A stretch of 46,634 bases of DNA from UBA7985 sp965661545 (lineage in GTDB: Bacteria; Pseudomonadota; Alphaproteobacteria; UBA7985), in assembly GCA_965661545.1 (NCBI GenBank), contig CBFIEF010000023.1, positions 1 to 46,634 on the forward strand. Direction: 5' to 3'. The notes beneath the pieces are model-generated. The model saw only the letters and a list, made by a program, of their open reading frames with translations, did no database searches and had not been told where the DNA came from. Both the position numbers and the translations under genes were made by a program. Shown piece by piece: positions 16,481-26,161 of this stretch; the first letter of the stretch is position 1, and each line of letters begins with the position of its first letter.

Positions 16481-17506
16481 ATGTTTGCTGTTCCGCCAGA
16501 GTTGATTGATACGCCGCATGCGCATGATCCGGTCATGCTTCGCGAAGTGATCGCTGCTGCCGATATTTCAGCTGGCGAAAGCGTGGTTGATGGCACCTTT
16601 GGGCGCGGTGGATACGCGCGCGGCATCCTCGCCGCTCAGCCCGGCTGTCGGTACATCGGTTTGGATCGTGACCCCGTAGCAGTTGAGTACGGCACTGACC
16701 TGACCCAGCAGTTGCAAGGCCTCGAAGTCTACCACGCCGCCTTTTCCGAAATGGAAGCTGTTGTCCGTGACTTAGGCATGAACAGCGTTGATGTGGTCAT
16801 CCTCGATCTGGGCGTTTCCTCGCCGCAAATTGACCAGGCCGAACGCGGTTTTTCCTTTGGCAAAGACGGTCCACTGGACATGCGCATGGACATCTCAAGG
16901 GGCGCTTCGGCAGCAGATGTTGTCAATGGGATGGGTGAGGAAGACCTCGCCAATGTCATCTACAAATACGGCGAAGAACGCCGTTCGCGCGCCGTTGCTC
17001 GAGCCATCGTCGAAGCCCGCGCAGAAGCGCCTATCGAGACGACAGGCCGCTTGGCTGAAATCGTTCGGTCCGTGGTTTGGCGCGCCAAGGACGGTATCGA
17101 TCCAGCGACGCGGACGTTCCAAGGGCTGCGCATCCACGTGAATGATGAATTGGGTGAGTTGGAGCGCGGCTTGGACGCTGCTGAATCTCTGCTCAAGCCC
17201 GGTGGACGCTTGGTGGTTGTGACCTTCCACAGCCTCGAAGACCGCATTGTTAAGTCTTTCTTGAAGGCGCGAGCCTCCAAGCCGGCATCAAAAGGACGAC
17301 TGATGCCGTGGGAAGAGGAAGAAGTCGACGAAACGGCTCGAACCTTTACCCTGGTCAACAAAAAGCCGCTCGAAGCGCAGCGCGACGAATGCCGGGCCAA
17401 CCCCCGCGCTCGATCCGCGAAGTTGCGCGCGGCTCAACGCACGGACGCTGTAGCTCGGGGTGCTGCAACGGACACTGAATCCAAGGAAATTGGAGCTGAC
17501 ATTTGA
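16481..17506 (+). CDS. rsmH: 16S rRNA (cytosine-1402-N4)-methyltransferase
   Basis: RsmH (MraW) methylates C1402 in the ribosomal P site with S-adenosylmethionine. The 341-residue product starts MFAVPPELIDTPHAHDPVML and shows the SAM-binding segment VVDGTFGRGGYARGIL (about 35-50), DLGVSSPQIDQAERGFSF, DGPLDMRMD and GRLVVVTFHSLEDRIVK. A non-conserved charged tail follows. It is the first gene of the dcw cluster here. An mraZ gene, often placed in front of it, is absent, and rnpB takes that position. Its TGA stop overlaps the TTG start of ftsL. Confidence 0.96.
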   Translation: MFAVPPELIDTPHAHDPVMLREVIAAADISAGESVVDGTFGRGGYARGILAAQPGCRYIGLDRDPVAVEYGTDLTQQLQGLEVYHAAFSEMEAVVRDLGMNSVDVVILDLGVSSPQIDQAERGFSFGKDGPLDMRMDISRGASAADVVNGMGEEDLANVIYKYGEERRSRAVARAIVEARAEAPIETTGRLAEIVRSVVWRAKDGIDPATRTFQGLRIHVNDELGELERGLDAAESLLKPGGRLVVVTFHSLEDRIVKSFLKARASKPASKGRLMPWEEEEVDETARTFTLVNKKPLEAQRDECRANPRARSAKLRAAQRTDAVARGAATDTESKEIGADI

Positions 17507-17961
17507 TTCGTGTTTCTTACATCCTCTGGCTGGCCTTTTTCATGGCCCTAATCATCGCCCTGTTTCAGGTGAAGTACACCGTTCAGCAAGTCGCTGAGCG
17601 GCGAGATGCCACCATCCGACAGATCGGCGAGACCAAAGAGCGTGTCCGCAAGCTGCATTTGGAGTGGGAGCATCTGAACCAGCCCCGCCGCCTTGCCGAG
17701 CTCAGCAAAGACTTCTTGCCCGAATTCGCTGAAGGCGAGTCTGGCGCCATCGCGCCTGTCGATCAGATCCCTGTCCGCCCCGAAAACCTCCGTCCCGTCG
17801 CCTATCTGACGATTGAGGAGCCAGAAGAGGGTTTCTTGAGCCACACGCTGCGAGATGGCGACGACTTGCGCGACATCGGTTCCCTGCGCCCGATTCACGC
17901 GCCCGACTTGCTTCAAGCCATTATCGCGCAACAGGCCAGCACCCTTTCGGTGGAGAACTAG
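17503..17961 (+). CDS. ftsL: cell division protein FtsL
   Basis: FtsL is a small bitopic divisome protein that forms a complex with FtsB and FtsQ and helps activate FtsWI. The 152-residue product has a short cytoplasmic start, one transmembrane helix (about 6-23) and a coiled-coil segment (about 25-65) with a proline-containing end LNQPRRLAELSKDFL, typical of the family. The start is TTG, overlapping the rsmH stop as TTGA, with GGAG 7 nt upstream. FtsL is poorly conserved, so the assignment rests on topology and on its position between rsmH and ftsI. Confidence 0.88.
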   Translation: MIRVSYILWLAFFMALIIALFQVKYTVQQVAERRDATIRQIGETKERVRKLHLEWEHLNQPRRLAELSKDFLPEFAEGESGAIAPVDQIPVRPENLRPVAYLTIEEPEEGFLSHTLRDGDDLRDIGSLRPIHAPDLLQAIIAQQASTLSVEN

Positions 17962-17967
17962 ACTGAG

Positions 17968-19680
17968 ATGACCGCATACTCGCCTGATCCTTCTGCCCAT
18001 GTTCTTGACGCCAATCTTGGCTTGTCATCAGAACGCGCGCGCCCAGGCATGCGCACGAAGGAACAGCGTCACCTGCGCGCCGTTGCACCCTTTCGGCTTT
18101 GGTTGCTGGGGTTGGTCTTCTTCGGTCTGTTCTGCGTCATTGGCGCAAAGATCTTCCATTTGGCTGTCGTCGCAGAGGCACGCGGCCCGCTGAAGGTCAT
18201 TGAGTACGTGCTCGATGGCCCGGCCGACGAACACCAGCGCAGCCGCATCGAAGACCGCAGAGGACGGATCCTTGCTGACAACGTCTACCGAAAAGCGGCC
18301 TATGCTGATCCGAACAAAATTCAGGATTTAGAAGGCACGCTAAAGGGCCTGGCTGAAATTTTCCCGAACATGGACATCGGCAACTTGCGCCGACAGTTGA
18401 GCAACAAGGACCGCAGTTTTGTCTACATCCAGCGCGGTTTGACACCGAGGGAGGAGCAGGCCGTCTGGAACTTGGGCGAGCCGGGCCTCGAGTTTCTTGC
18501 TGAGCAGCATCGGGTCTACCCAAAGGGCAATCTGACCGCGCACGTCGTTGGATTTAACGACATTGATACCGTGGGCCGCGCCGGGGTCGAAGCGTACTTC
18601 GATCCATCGTTGCAGCAGGGCGTCGCCCCGCTTGAACTGTCCATCGATGTGGGCATCCAGCACGTTGTGGCCGAAGAATTGGCTGCGGCGATCGAGGAAT
18701 TTGAAGCCCCTGCGGGCGCGGCAATTCTGCTTGATGCCAACACCTCCGAAGTGCTGTCACTGGTCTCGCTGCCAGACTACGACCCCTATAATCCCGGCGC
18801 GCAGTCTCAGGCGCAGCTGCGGAACCGGGCAACATTTGAAACCTATGAGCTTGGCTCGGTTTTCAAGGTGTTTACGCTCGCAGCAGCACTGGAATCCGGT
18901 GCCGTTCGCGAAGACGAAGAAATTGACGTCACCGGCCCACTGAGAATTGGAAAATTCAAGATCAAGGATTTCAAGCCGTACAATGGCAAGATGGATCCTA
19001 AGACGATTTTGTCAAAATCCTCGAACATTGGTTCTGCGAAATTGGCGTTGCGCGTTGGCAACCGAGCACAGAAGCGATTTTTGAGCAGCCTTGGGCTGCT
19101 CACATCCTCCGAAATCGAAGTACAGGAAGTGACGGCACCGACCTACCCGAGCAACTGGCGCAAGACGCAGACGATTACCATCAGCTACGGCCACGGCATC
19201 GCAACCTCTCCGTTACAAGTCGCCAACGCCTTTGCGGCGATCGTCAATGGCGGCATTTATCGTCCAGCAACGCTGGTCAAGCGCGACCCAACCGCACCTT
19301 TGCACGACGGTGATCGGGTGATTTCAGAGCAAACCTCGATCAAAGTCCGGAACATGCTGGACTATGTCGTCCGCGAAGGAACCGGCGGTAATGCAGATGC
19401 CCAAGGCTACCGCGTCGGCGGTAAAACCGGCACGGCGGATAAGCCATCGCGCGGTGCCTATAACGAAGATGCACGCATTGCGACCTTCCTCGGCGCTTTC
19501 CCGATTGAAGATCCCAAATACGTGCTCTTGGTCATGGTCGATGAGCCTATTCCTCAAGAGCACACATACGGCTACGCAACCGGCGGCTGGGTCGCAGCTC
19601 CGGCGTTCAAGCGGATCGTAGAGCGAACCGCCCCCATGCTTGGCATCGAGCAGATTTTGCCGGCGGAGGAGAGCGACTAA
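17968..19680 (+). CDS. ftsI: peptidoglycan D,D-transpeptidase FtsI (PBP3)
   Basis: FtsI crosslinks septal peptidoglycan and is the target of several beta-lactams. The 570-residue protein has a cytoplasmic tail, one transmembrane helix (about 43-64), a pedestal domain with DRRGRILADNVYRKAAYADP, and the transpeptidase domain. The active-site motifs are S297-VFK300, S351-S-N353 and K486-TG488. It lies 6 nt after ftsL and 14 nt before murE. Length and motif spacing are normal for a monofunctional class B PBP. Confidence 0.97.
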   Translation: MTAYSPDPSAHVLDANLGLSSERARPGMRTKEQRHLRAVAPFRLWLLGLVFFGLFCVIGAKIFHLAVVAEARGPLKVIEYVLDGPADEHQRSRIEDRRGRILADNVYRKAAYADPNKIQDLEGTLKGLAEIFPNMDIGNLRRQLSNKDRSFVYIQRGLTPREEQAVWNLGEPGLEFLAEQHRVYPKGNLTAHVVGFNDIDTVGRAGVEAYFDPSLQQGVAPLELSIDVGIQHVVAEELAAAIEEFEAPAGAAILLDANTSEVLSLVSLPDYDPYNPGAQSQAQLRNRATFETYELGSVFKVFTLAAALESGAVREDEEIDVTGPLRIGKFKIKDFKPYNGKMDPKTILSKSSNIGSAKLALRVGNRAQKRFLSSLGLLTSSEIEVQEVTAPTYPSNWRKTQTITISYGHGIATSPLQVANAFAAIVNGGIYRPATLVKRDPTAPLHDGDRVISEQTSIKVRNMLDYVVREGTGGNADAQGYRVGGKTGTADKPSRGAYNEDARIATFLGAFPIEDPKYVLLVMVDEPIPQEHTYGYATGGWVAAPAFKRIVERTAPMLGIEQILPAEESD

Positions 19681-19694
19681 GTCGCCCCAGAACC

Positions 19695-21170
19695 ATGACG
19701 GTTTACGTTTCAACGCTGATCGACTGGCTGAATGAAGCTGATATTGCCGTCACAGTCAGTGGCCAGACTGACGGTGCCATTGATGCGCTGACGTTCAACA
19801 GCCGCGCTGTTGCTGCTGGATGCCTGTTTGCAGCTTTGCCCGGCAGCCGCGTTGACGGTCATGATTTCATCGACCAAGCGCTCAGCGCAAATGCCAGCGC
19901 CTTATTGGTTCAGCACCTCCCTACAGCGCCCCATTCCGCGCCGACGCTCATCGTCGCCAATTCGGCCCAAGCACTCGCCGTCCTTGCCGCGCGCTTCTTC
20001 GGCCCGTTACCGAGACGGTTGCAGGCTGTGACCGGCACCAACGGCAAAACCTCCGTTGCGCACTTTGTTCGCCTGCTCCATGGCGACGATAGCGCCGTGT
20101 CCGTTGGCACGCTCGGCATGTTGCCGGAGGGCCTGTTCGACATGCCTTACCTGACCAGTCCGGACCAGGTTGCGCTGGCCCAAGGCCTGGCCTCAGCGGC
20201 TGCGACGGGTCGCCAAACCGCGATTGTCGAGGCGTCCTCCCATGGTTTGGATCAGGGCCGTCTTGATGGGCTGCTGTTCGACGCCGCCGCCTTTACCAAT
20301 CTCAGCCGTGACCACCTCGACTATCACCCAACAATGGAAGACTACTGGCACGCCAAACGGCGGCTGTTCACCGAACGGCTCAAGCCCCACGGCGTGGTGG
20401 TCATCGACGAGCGGGCACCGCAGACGCAAGAATTGGCTGATTTGGGGCTGAATTTGTTCCGCTTGGGTGGTCTGGAAAATGCCAATGCCGACCTTGCTTA
20501 CTCGGCTCAGCCAACACCCAGCGGTCTGGGTTTTACCTTTCGCTTAGACGGGCAAACGCACACGCTGGACCTGCCGCTGTTTGGCACGTTTCAAGCAGAA
20601 AACATCGCTGTCGCACTGGGCTTAGCGCACGTAGGTGGAGTACAGGATCTCGCGCTAAAGCTTAGCAGCCTGCCCGCAGAAGCCTTGGGCGTGCCGGGTC
20701 GAATGATGCCCGTGGTCAGTCATCCGGCCACCCCCCATGGCCGCGTTCTGGTCGATTACGCTCACACCCCAGACGCTCTGGAGACCGTACTCCAAGCCGC
20801 TCGCCCCCACTGCGCAGGAAAGTTAATCGTAGCTTTTGGTGCGGGCGGAGATCGCGATCCGGGCAAGCGCGCACTGATGGGCCAAGCGGCGTCTCGCGTT
20901 GCTGATGTGGCCATCATTACAGACGACAATCCACGGACCGAAGACCCAGTGCGCATCCGCGCAGCAATCCTCGCGGCCTGCCCCGGCGCACTGGAAATTG
21001 GCGATCGTCGGCAAGCCATCGAAGCGGGTCTCCGCGCCATGGAGCCGGAAGATTTGTTCATAATTGCCGGTAAAGGTCACGAAACGGGCCAGATTGTCGG
21101 CGATACCACTCTTCCATTCGATGACGCCGCAGAAGCGCGGCGTGCTGCGAAGCCGCATTGGGGAGTATGA
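19695..21170 (+). CDS. murE: UDP-MurNAc-L-Ala-D-Glu:meso-2,6-diaminopimelate ligase
   Basis: MurE adds the third stem-peptide residue to the cytoplasmic peptidoglycan precursor at the expense of ATP. The 491-residue protein has the Mur ligase ATP loop TGTNGKTS (113-120), the central EASSHGLDQGRLDGL and NLSRDHLDYH segments, and D411-NPR414, the signature for meso-diaminopimelate rather than lysine. It ends with GKGHETGQ in the C-terminal domain. It is separated from the TTG start of murF by only 3 nt. Confidence 0.97.
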   Translation: MTVYVSTLIDWLNEADIAVTVSGQTDGAIDALTFNSRAVAAGCLFAALPGSRVDGHDFIDQALSANASALLVQHLPTAPHSAPTLIVANSAQALAVLAARFFGPLPRRLQAVTGTNGKTSVAHFVRLLHGDDSAVSVGTLGMLPEGLFDMPYLTSPDQVALAQGLASAAATGRQTAIVEASSHGLDQGRLDGLLFDAAAFTNLSRDHLDYHPTMEDYWHAKRRLFTERLKPHGVVVIDERAPQTQELADLGLNLFRLGGLENANADLAYSAQPTPSGLGFTFRLDGQTHTLDLPLFGTFQAENIAVALGLAHVGGVQDLALKLSSLPAEALGVPGRMMPVVSHPATPHGRVLVDYAHTPDALETVLQAARPHCAGKLIVAFGAGGDRDPGKRALMGQAASRVADVAIITDDNPRTEDPVRIRAAILAACPGALEIGDRRQAIEAGLRAMEPEDLFIIAGKGHETGQIVGDTTLPFDDAAEARRAAKPHWGV

Positions 21171-21173
21171 TTT

Positions 21174-22526
21174 TTGAATCTCTGGACTGCCGAAGACATT
21201 GCTAATGCAACAGGTGGCACCCTGTTGGGCGCGCCGGAAACCAGCGTTCAAGGCGTCTCCATCGATACTCGCTCCATCGCCCCCAGCGATCTCTTTATCG
21301 CCCTGCGCGGTCCCAACCACGACGCACACGACTTTGCGGCCAAGGCTGTTGAAAGCGGGGCTAGCGTGGTCTTGGTCGAGCGCGAATTGCCAGACCTTGC
21401 TGCGGCACAAGTCATTGTTTCTGATACGACCACAGCTCTCGAAGACCTCGGCCAAGCGCGGCGCGCTGAATTCTCGGGCTTTGTCCTTGGGATCACCGGC
21501 TCAGTCGGTAAAACAGGCACCAAAGAGCTCGCCGCTGCCGGATTTAGCGCATTGGGCAAGGCCCACGCGACCCAAGGCAACTTGAACAATCACTACGGCG
21601 TACCGCTCACGCTGGCTCGCATGCCCCGCGACACTGAATTCGCTGTTATTGAAATGGGAATGAGCGCGCCTGGTGAAATCCGCGATCTGACGCGGCAAGT
21701 TCGGCCAGATGCGGCGCTGATCACTTGGATTTCCGCCGCCCACAGCGCATTCTTTGACAGCACCGAACAAATTGCGCTGGCCAAGGCTGAAATTTTCGAA
21801 GGGTTAACGCCCGGCGGTGTCGCCGTTATTCCACACGATAACGAATACAGCCCCCTGCTGACCCGTTTAACCAAAGATGCCGTGGTGCGAAGTTTTGGAT
21901 ACGATGCTGGCGCTGATGTCCGTGTTGCCTTCAAAGGCATCCGTAGCACCCGGTTTTGCTACACCGTGGACGGCCTAGCGCTGGAACTTGCGCTGGCCGG
22001 CGAGCAGTGGGGTGGTTCCGCCGCTGCATTGCTTGCAGCCTTGCCCGAAGACGCAGACCGCGCTGCCTTTCTCACCGCCATAAGCCGTGTCGAGCCGCTC
22101 AAAGGCCGGGGAAAGCGCTTTGAAATCACTGCGTCAGAGGGCGGAAAAGCCACGCTGATCGACGAATCATATAATGCGTCCCCCGCTGCGATGGAAGCAG
22201 CGCTGAAGCTATTGGTTGCCACGCCTACCCAAGGTCGAAGAATAGCGGTTCTGGGGGACATGCTAGAGTTGGATGACCCAAGCGGTGAGCATGAAGCAAT
22301 CGGGGCTTTCATCTCGAAACTGCCTATTGATCGCGTCCATGTCAGCGGTTCCTTCGGCGAACACACGCTTAAAACCGTGAATAGTGACCAAAGAGGGGTT
22401 TCGGCCATGGAGCCTGAGTCGCTATACACAAAACTTGCGCCATCGGTTCACGCAGGGGACATATGGCTGATCAAAGGCTCCTTGGGGTCAAAAGTGCATA
22501 CAATTGTTGATAAACTGGTTCCTTGA
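21174..22526 (+). CDS. murF: UDP-MurNAc-tripeptide:D-alanyl-D-alanine ligase
   Basis: MurF completes the pentapeptide by adding D-Ala-D-Ala to UDP-MurNAc-tripeptide. The 450-residue product begins MNLWTAEDIANATGG, has the ATP loop GSVGKTGTKE (from 109), NLNNHYGVPLTLARMP, and DESYNASPAAMEAAL in the C-terminal domain. The start is TTG, 3 nt after the murE stop, with GGGGAG about 8 nt upstream; a nearby ATG is in another frame. Translational coupling with murE is probable. Confidence 0.96.
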   Translation: MNLWTAEDIANATGGTLLGAPETSVQGVSIDTRSIAPSDLFIALRGPNHDAHDFAAKAVESGASVVLVERELPDLAAAQVIVSDTTTALEDLGQARRAEFSGFVLGITGSVGKTGTKELAAAGFSALGKAHATQGNLNNHYGVPLTLARMPRDTEFAVIEMGMSAPGEIRDLTRQVRPDAALITWISAAHSAFFDSTEQIALAKAEIFEGLTPGGVAVIPHDNEYSPLLTRLTKDAVVRSFGYDAGADVRVAFKGIRSTRFCYTVDGLALELALAGEQWGGSAAALLAALPEDADRAAFLTAISRVEPLKGRGKRFEITASEGGKATLIDESYNASPAAMEAALKLLVATPTQGRRIAVLGDMLELDDPSGEHEAIGAFISKLPIDRVHVSGSFGEHTLKTVNSDQRGVSAMEPESLYTKLAPSVHAGDIWLIKGSLGSKVHTIVDKLVP

Positions 22527-22552
22527 TTTCCTTTAGTCGGTAAAGCGCTCAA

Positions 22553-23641
22553 ATGTTGCCTCTTCTTCTCGGTCCTTATGCCGATGACTACGCCCTTGCT
22601 AATCTGCTCAGCTACACGTCAACGCGGGGTGGCTTGGCTGTCTTTACTGCTTTGATCATCTGTTTCTTCATTGGCCCACCAATCATCGCGTGGTTGCGCT
22701 CGGTCCAAAAGAAGGGCCAGCCTATTCGGACCGATGGACCTGAGAGCCACCTGCTCACCAAAAAAGGTACGCCCACAATGGGTGGGGCGATGATCCTGTG
22801 CTCCATGCTCGCTTCAACGATCATTTGGGCCGATCTGACCAATCCTTACATCTGGATCGTGCTGTTTGTGACCAGCGGTTACGGCCTGCTGGGCTTCATT
22901 GATGATTACATCAAGGTGTCCAAGCAAAGCCCCGACGGGATTGCCGGGCGCTTCAAAATCATCGGACAGGTCACAATCGGCCTCATCGCCTGCGCGATGA
23001 TTTACCTCGTGTCGCCCGAAGATCTGGCCGGCAAGTTGCTGTTCCCGGTTTTCAAAGATTGGTACCTGCCACTTGGCGTGTTCATGGTCCTGTTTGGCCT
23101 GTTCGTCATGGTTGGCAGCTCTAACGCTGTAAACCTGACCGACGGCCTCGACGGCCTCGCTATTGTCCCCATCATGATCGCCGCTGGCTCCTTCGGGATT
23201 ATTGCCTACGTGGTTGGTCGTCCGGATTGGTCGCAGGATCTGGCTCTGAACATGATCCCCGGTACATCAGAGCTCGCCGTCCTATGCGCCGCTTTGGTTG
23301 GCGCAGGCCTTGGCTTTCTTTGGTTCAACGCGCCTCCCGCCCAAGTCTTTATGGGCGATACAGGCTCGCTGGCTGCCGGTGGCGCGATTGGCACCATCGC
23401 GGTCATCACCAAGCACGAGTTGGTGCTTGCCATCATCGGCGGCCTGTTTGTGATGGAAGCCTTATCCGTGATCATTCAAGTCGGTTCCTTCAAGCTGACA
23501 GGAAAACGCGTATTCCGCATGGCGCCGATACACCACCATTTTGAGAAAATGGGCTGGTCGGAGCCGACTGTGGTGATCCGGTTCTGGATCGTTGCCGTAA
23601 TCCTCGCGCTCATCGGTCTCGCGACGCTCAAGATCCGATAG
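22553..23641 (+). CDS. mraY: phospho-N-acetylmuramoyl-pentapeptide transferase
   Basis: MraY is the integral membrane enzyme that transfers phospho-MurNAc-pentapeptide to undecaprenyl phosphate, making lipid I. The 362-residue protein has about ten hydrophobic helices and the conserved segments KKGTPTMGG, GFIDDYIKVSKQ (the catalytic Asp pair), NAVNLTDGLDGLA, and a C-terminal MAPIHHHFEKMGWSE. Length is normal. It lies 26 nt after murF in the dcw cluster. Confidence 0.98.
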   Translation: MLPLLLGPYADDYALANLLSYTSTRGGLAVFTALIICFFIGPPIIAWLRSVQKKGQPIRTDGPESHLLTKKGTPTMGGAMILCSMLASTIIWADLTNPYIWIVLFVTSGYGLLGFIDDYIKVSKQSPDGIAGRFKIIGQVTIGLIACAMIYLVSPEDLAGKLLFPVFKDWYLPLGVFMVLFGLFVMVGSSNAVNLTDGLDGLAIVPIMIAAGSFGIIAYVVGRPDWSQDLALNMIPGTSELAVLCAALVGAGLGFLWFNAPPAQVFMGDTGSLAAGGAIGTIAVITKHELVLAIIGGLFVMEALSVIIQVGSFKLTGKRVFRMAPIHHHFEKMGWSEPTVVIRFWIVAVILALIGLATLKIR

Positions 23642-23666
23642 TCACCTCGACCAGTCAGCGAAACCC

Positions 23667-25028
23667 ATGATCCCCCTCACGCACCTCAACGGCCAAAAAA
23701 TAGCCATTCTAGGCCTGTCTCGTACGGGACAAGCGACCGCGCTTGCGGCCTTGGCCGGGGGTGCGCAAGTGGATGTTTGGGACGACAATCCCGACAACCC
23801 GACACCCGAGGGCGCAACCCGGTTGAATTTCCCCGAGCAGGGATTTGACGACCACACAGCGCTGGTCATGTCGCCGGGCATCCCCCTGACCCACCCCCAG
23901 CCACACAATGCGGTGCTTTTGGCCAAGGCGCGCAGCATTCCAGTCATCGGCGATATCGAGCTGCTGTGGCGCGAACGCCAGAATCAAAATCCCTTTATCG
24001 GGATTACGGGCACCAACGGCAAATCGACCACCACAGCCCTACTCGGCCATGTCCTGCGCAGTGGCGGCGTGAGCGCTGCTGTTGGCGGAAACATCGGTGA
24101 TGCGGTGCTATCGCTGGACCCGCCGCCTGTGGGCGCTCCCTTTGTGTTGGAGGTTTCGAGCTACCAGCTTGATCTCTGCCGCAGCACCGAATTCGCGGGC
24201 GCCGCCCTGCTGAACATCACGCCCGACCACCTGTCTCGGCACGGCGGTTTAACGGGTTACATCGACGCCAAGTTGCGGATATTTGCGCGGCAAAAGGTCG
24301 GAAATCTGGCGCTGGTTGGCGTGGATGACGAGCATGGCAAAACCATCGCAGCAGCGTTAAGCCATCACAGCCGCGCAAGCGTGCTTTCCGTCACAACCAC
24401 CCGCCCGCTCGAGTACGGCGTATCCGCGTACGGTGGCGATTTACGCCTCAACGGTCAGCACATTCTGGACCTGCGCACCATTCCCACGCTGGCCGGAGCC
24501 CACAACTGGCAGAACGCTGCCGTCGCTGCGGGCTTGGCCTGGCACGCGGGCCTGACAGCCGAGGAAATCGTCAGCGGGATCAGCACGTTTCCGGGCCTTG
24601 CGCACCGTCAAGAACTGCTTGGCAGCAAGGGCGGGTTGCGCTTCGTCAACGACAGCAAAGCCACCAATGCCGAAGCGGCTTCCGTCGCGTTGCGAGCGTT
24701 CAAGAACGTCTATTGGATTGCCGGTGGACAGGCCAAAGACGGCGGACTGCAAGCCGCCATGCATGATTTAGCCGACGTCAAAGCCGCCTTTGTTTACGGC
24801 GAATGCGCTGAAGAATTTCAGTCGCAATTGGCCGCCAAGCCCTTTTCAACGCAGGCTTTTTCATCGATTGAAGCCGCTTTTGGCGCTGCTTTAGCCACAG
24901 CTCAGGCCGATTCTCTAGATTCTGCGACGATTTTACTGGCACCAGCCGCCGCTTCGTGGGATCAATTCCCATCTTTTGAAGTCCGAGGCGATGTTTTTCG
25001 AGCCTTGGTGGACGACTATTTGAATTAG
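23667..25028 (+). CDS. murD: UDP-N-acetylmuramoylalanine:D-glutamate ligase
   Basis: MurD adds D-glutamate to UDP-MurNAc-L-Ala. The 453-residue product has an N-terminal nucleotide-binding domain (KIAILGLSRTGQAT), the central ATP loop GITGTNGKSTTTALLG, NITPDHLSRHG, and the C-terminal FVNDSKATNAEA and WIAGGQAKDGG segments typical of MurD. It lies 25 nt after mraY and 11 nt before ftsW. No anomalies are seen. Confidence 0.96.
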   Translation: MIPLTHLNGQKIAILGLSRTGQATALAALAGGAQVDVWDDNPDNPTPEGATRLNFPEQGFDDHTALVMSPGIPLTHPQPHNAVLLAKARSIPVIGDIELLWRERQNQNPFIGITGTNGKSTTTALLGHVLRSGGVSAAVGGNIGDAVLSLDPPPVGAPFVLEVSSYQLDLCRSTEFAGAALLNITPDHLSRHGGLTGYIDAKLRIFARQKVGNLALVGVDDEHGKTIAAALSHHSRASVLSVTTTRPLEYGVSAYGGDLRLNGQHILDLRTIPTLAGAHNWQNAAVAAGLAWHAGLTAEEIVSGISTFPGLAHRQELLGSKGGLRFVNDSKATNAEAASVALRAFKNVYWIAGGQAKDGGLQAAMHDLADVKAAFVYGECAEEFQSQLAAKPFSTQAFSSIEAAFGAALATAQADSLDSATILLAPAAASWDQFPSFEVRGDVFRALVDDYLN

Positions 25029-25039
25029 GGAATTTTGAC

Positions 25040-26161
25040 ATGAACCATGTCACCCGCTCGGACACGTCCCTCGTAGGGCGTTGGTGGTGGACGGTTGATC
25101 GTACGACAATTGGTATCGTGCTGGTCCTGCTCGCCTTTGGTGCACTCCTGTCCTTTTCAGCCTCTCCCGCCATGGCAGAACGCCTGGACCTCGAAGCCTT
25201 CTTCTTCGTAAAACGCCATCTGGTGTTTCTGCTGCCATCGGTCGTGTTGCTGTTTGGCTTGAGTTTGTTCAGTCCAATTTGGATTTGGCGGCTATGCTTG
25301 CTTGGCGTCGTTGGCGGTTTTGCTGGAATGATCCTGACGCTGCAAATTGGCGAAGCGGTCAAAGGGGCAGAGCGCTGGATTGACCTCGGCATCATCAAAA
25401 TCCAGCCTTCAGAATTCATGAAGCCCGCGTTCTTCGTCATCTCCGCTTGGCTGTTTGCGCTGGATCGGCGCATGGGCCAGCGGTGGGCGTTGCCCATGAA
25501 TGCCGCGATGCTGTTCGGCATGATTGCGCTGCTGATCTTGCAGAAAGACTTGGGTCAGTCGATCCTGTTTGCGTCGGTGTGGAGCATTCAGCTGTTCTTA
25601 TCCGGCTACCCCCTCAAGTGGATGTTCGGCCTGGCGGGCACGGGTGTTGCTGGCCTGTATGGCGCTTACACCTTCATGCCTCACGTCCGCAGCCGAATTG
25701 ATCAGTTCTATTCCGCGGATGGCGACCGCTACCAAATCAACCGCGCGGCTCAAGCCTTTAACGATGGCGGATGGTTGGGGGTTGGTCCCGGCGAAGGCAA
25801 GGTAAAGAACGCTATTCCCGACGTTCACAACGACTTCATCTTTTCCGTTCTGGGCGAAGAATTCGGACTGATGGCCTGCATCGGCGTTCTGCTGGTCTAC
25901 ACGCTGCTGGTTTTGCGCGGCATCGGGCAGGCCGTGCGGTTTGACAGTCTTTTCACATCATTGGTGGCTCTTGGCGTCATTTGTCAGCTGGGTTTGCAAG
26001 CTTTGATCAACATGGCGTCAACATTGGCCTTGATACCAACCAAGGGCATGACCCTGCCCTTCCTGAGTTACGGCGGTTCATCGCTGCTGTCACTTGCTGT
26101 CTCTATGGGAATTTTCCTCGCTGTTACCCGGCGGAGATCTCGACAAGAAAGCTTTTTATGA
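25040..26161 (+). CDS. ftsW: peptidoglycan glycosyltransferase FtsW (SEDS family)
   Basis: FtsW polymerises lipid II at the septum together with FtsI. The 373-residue membrane protein has the SEDS architecture of about ten helices, with KGAERWIDLGIIKIQPSEFMK, DLGQSILF, the catalytic-region segment NDFIFSVLGEEFGL, and PTKGMTLPFLSYGGSSLLS near the C-terminus. Its TGA stop overlaps the murG ATG as ATGA. Location among the mur genes supports FtsW rather than RodA. Confidence 0.96.
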   Translation: MNHVTRSDTSLVGRWWWTVDRTTIGIVLVLLAFGALLSFSASPAMAERLDLEAFFFVKRHLVFLLPSVVLLFGLSLFSPIWIWRLCLLGVVGGFAGMILTLQIGEAVKGAERWIDLGIIKIQPSEFMKPAFFVISAWLFALDRRMGQRWALPMNAAMLFGMIALLILQKDLGQSILFASVWSIQLFLSGYPLKWMFGLAGTGVAGLYGAYTFMPHVRSRIDQFYSADGDRYQINRAAQAFNDGGWLGVGPGEGKVKNAIPDVHNDFIFSVLGEEFGLMACIGVLLVYTLLVLRGIGQAVRFDSLFTSLVALGVICQLGLQALINMASTLALIPTKGMTLPFLSYGGSSLLSLAVSMGIFLAVTRRRSRQESFL

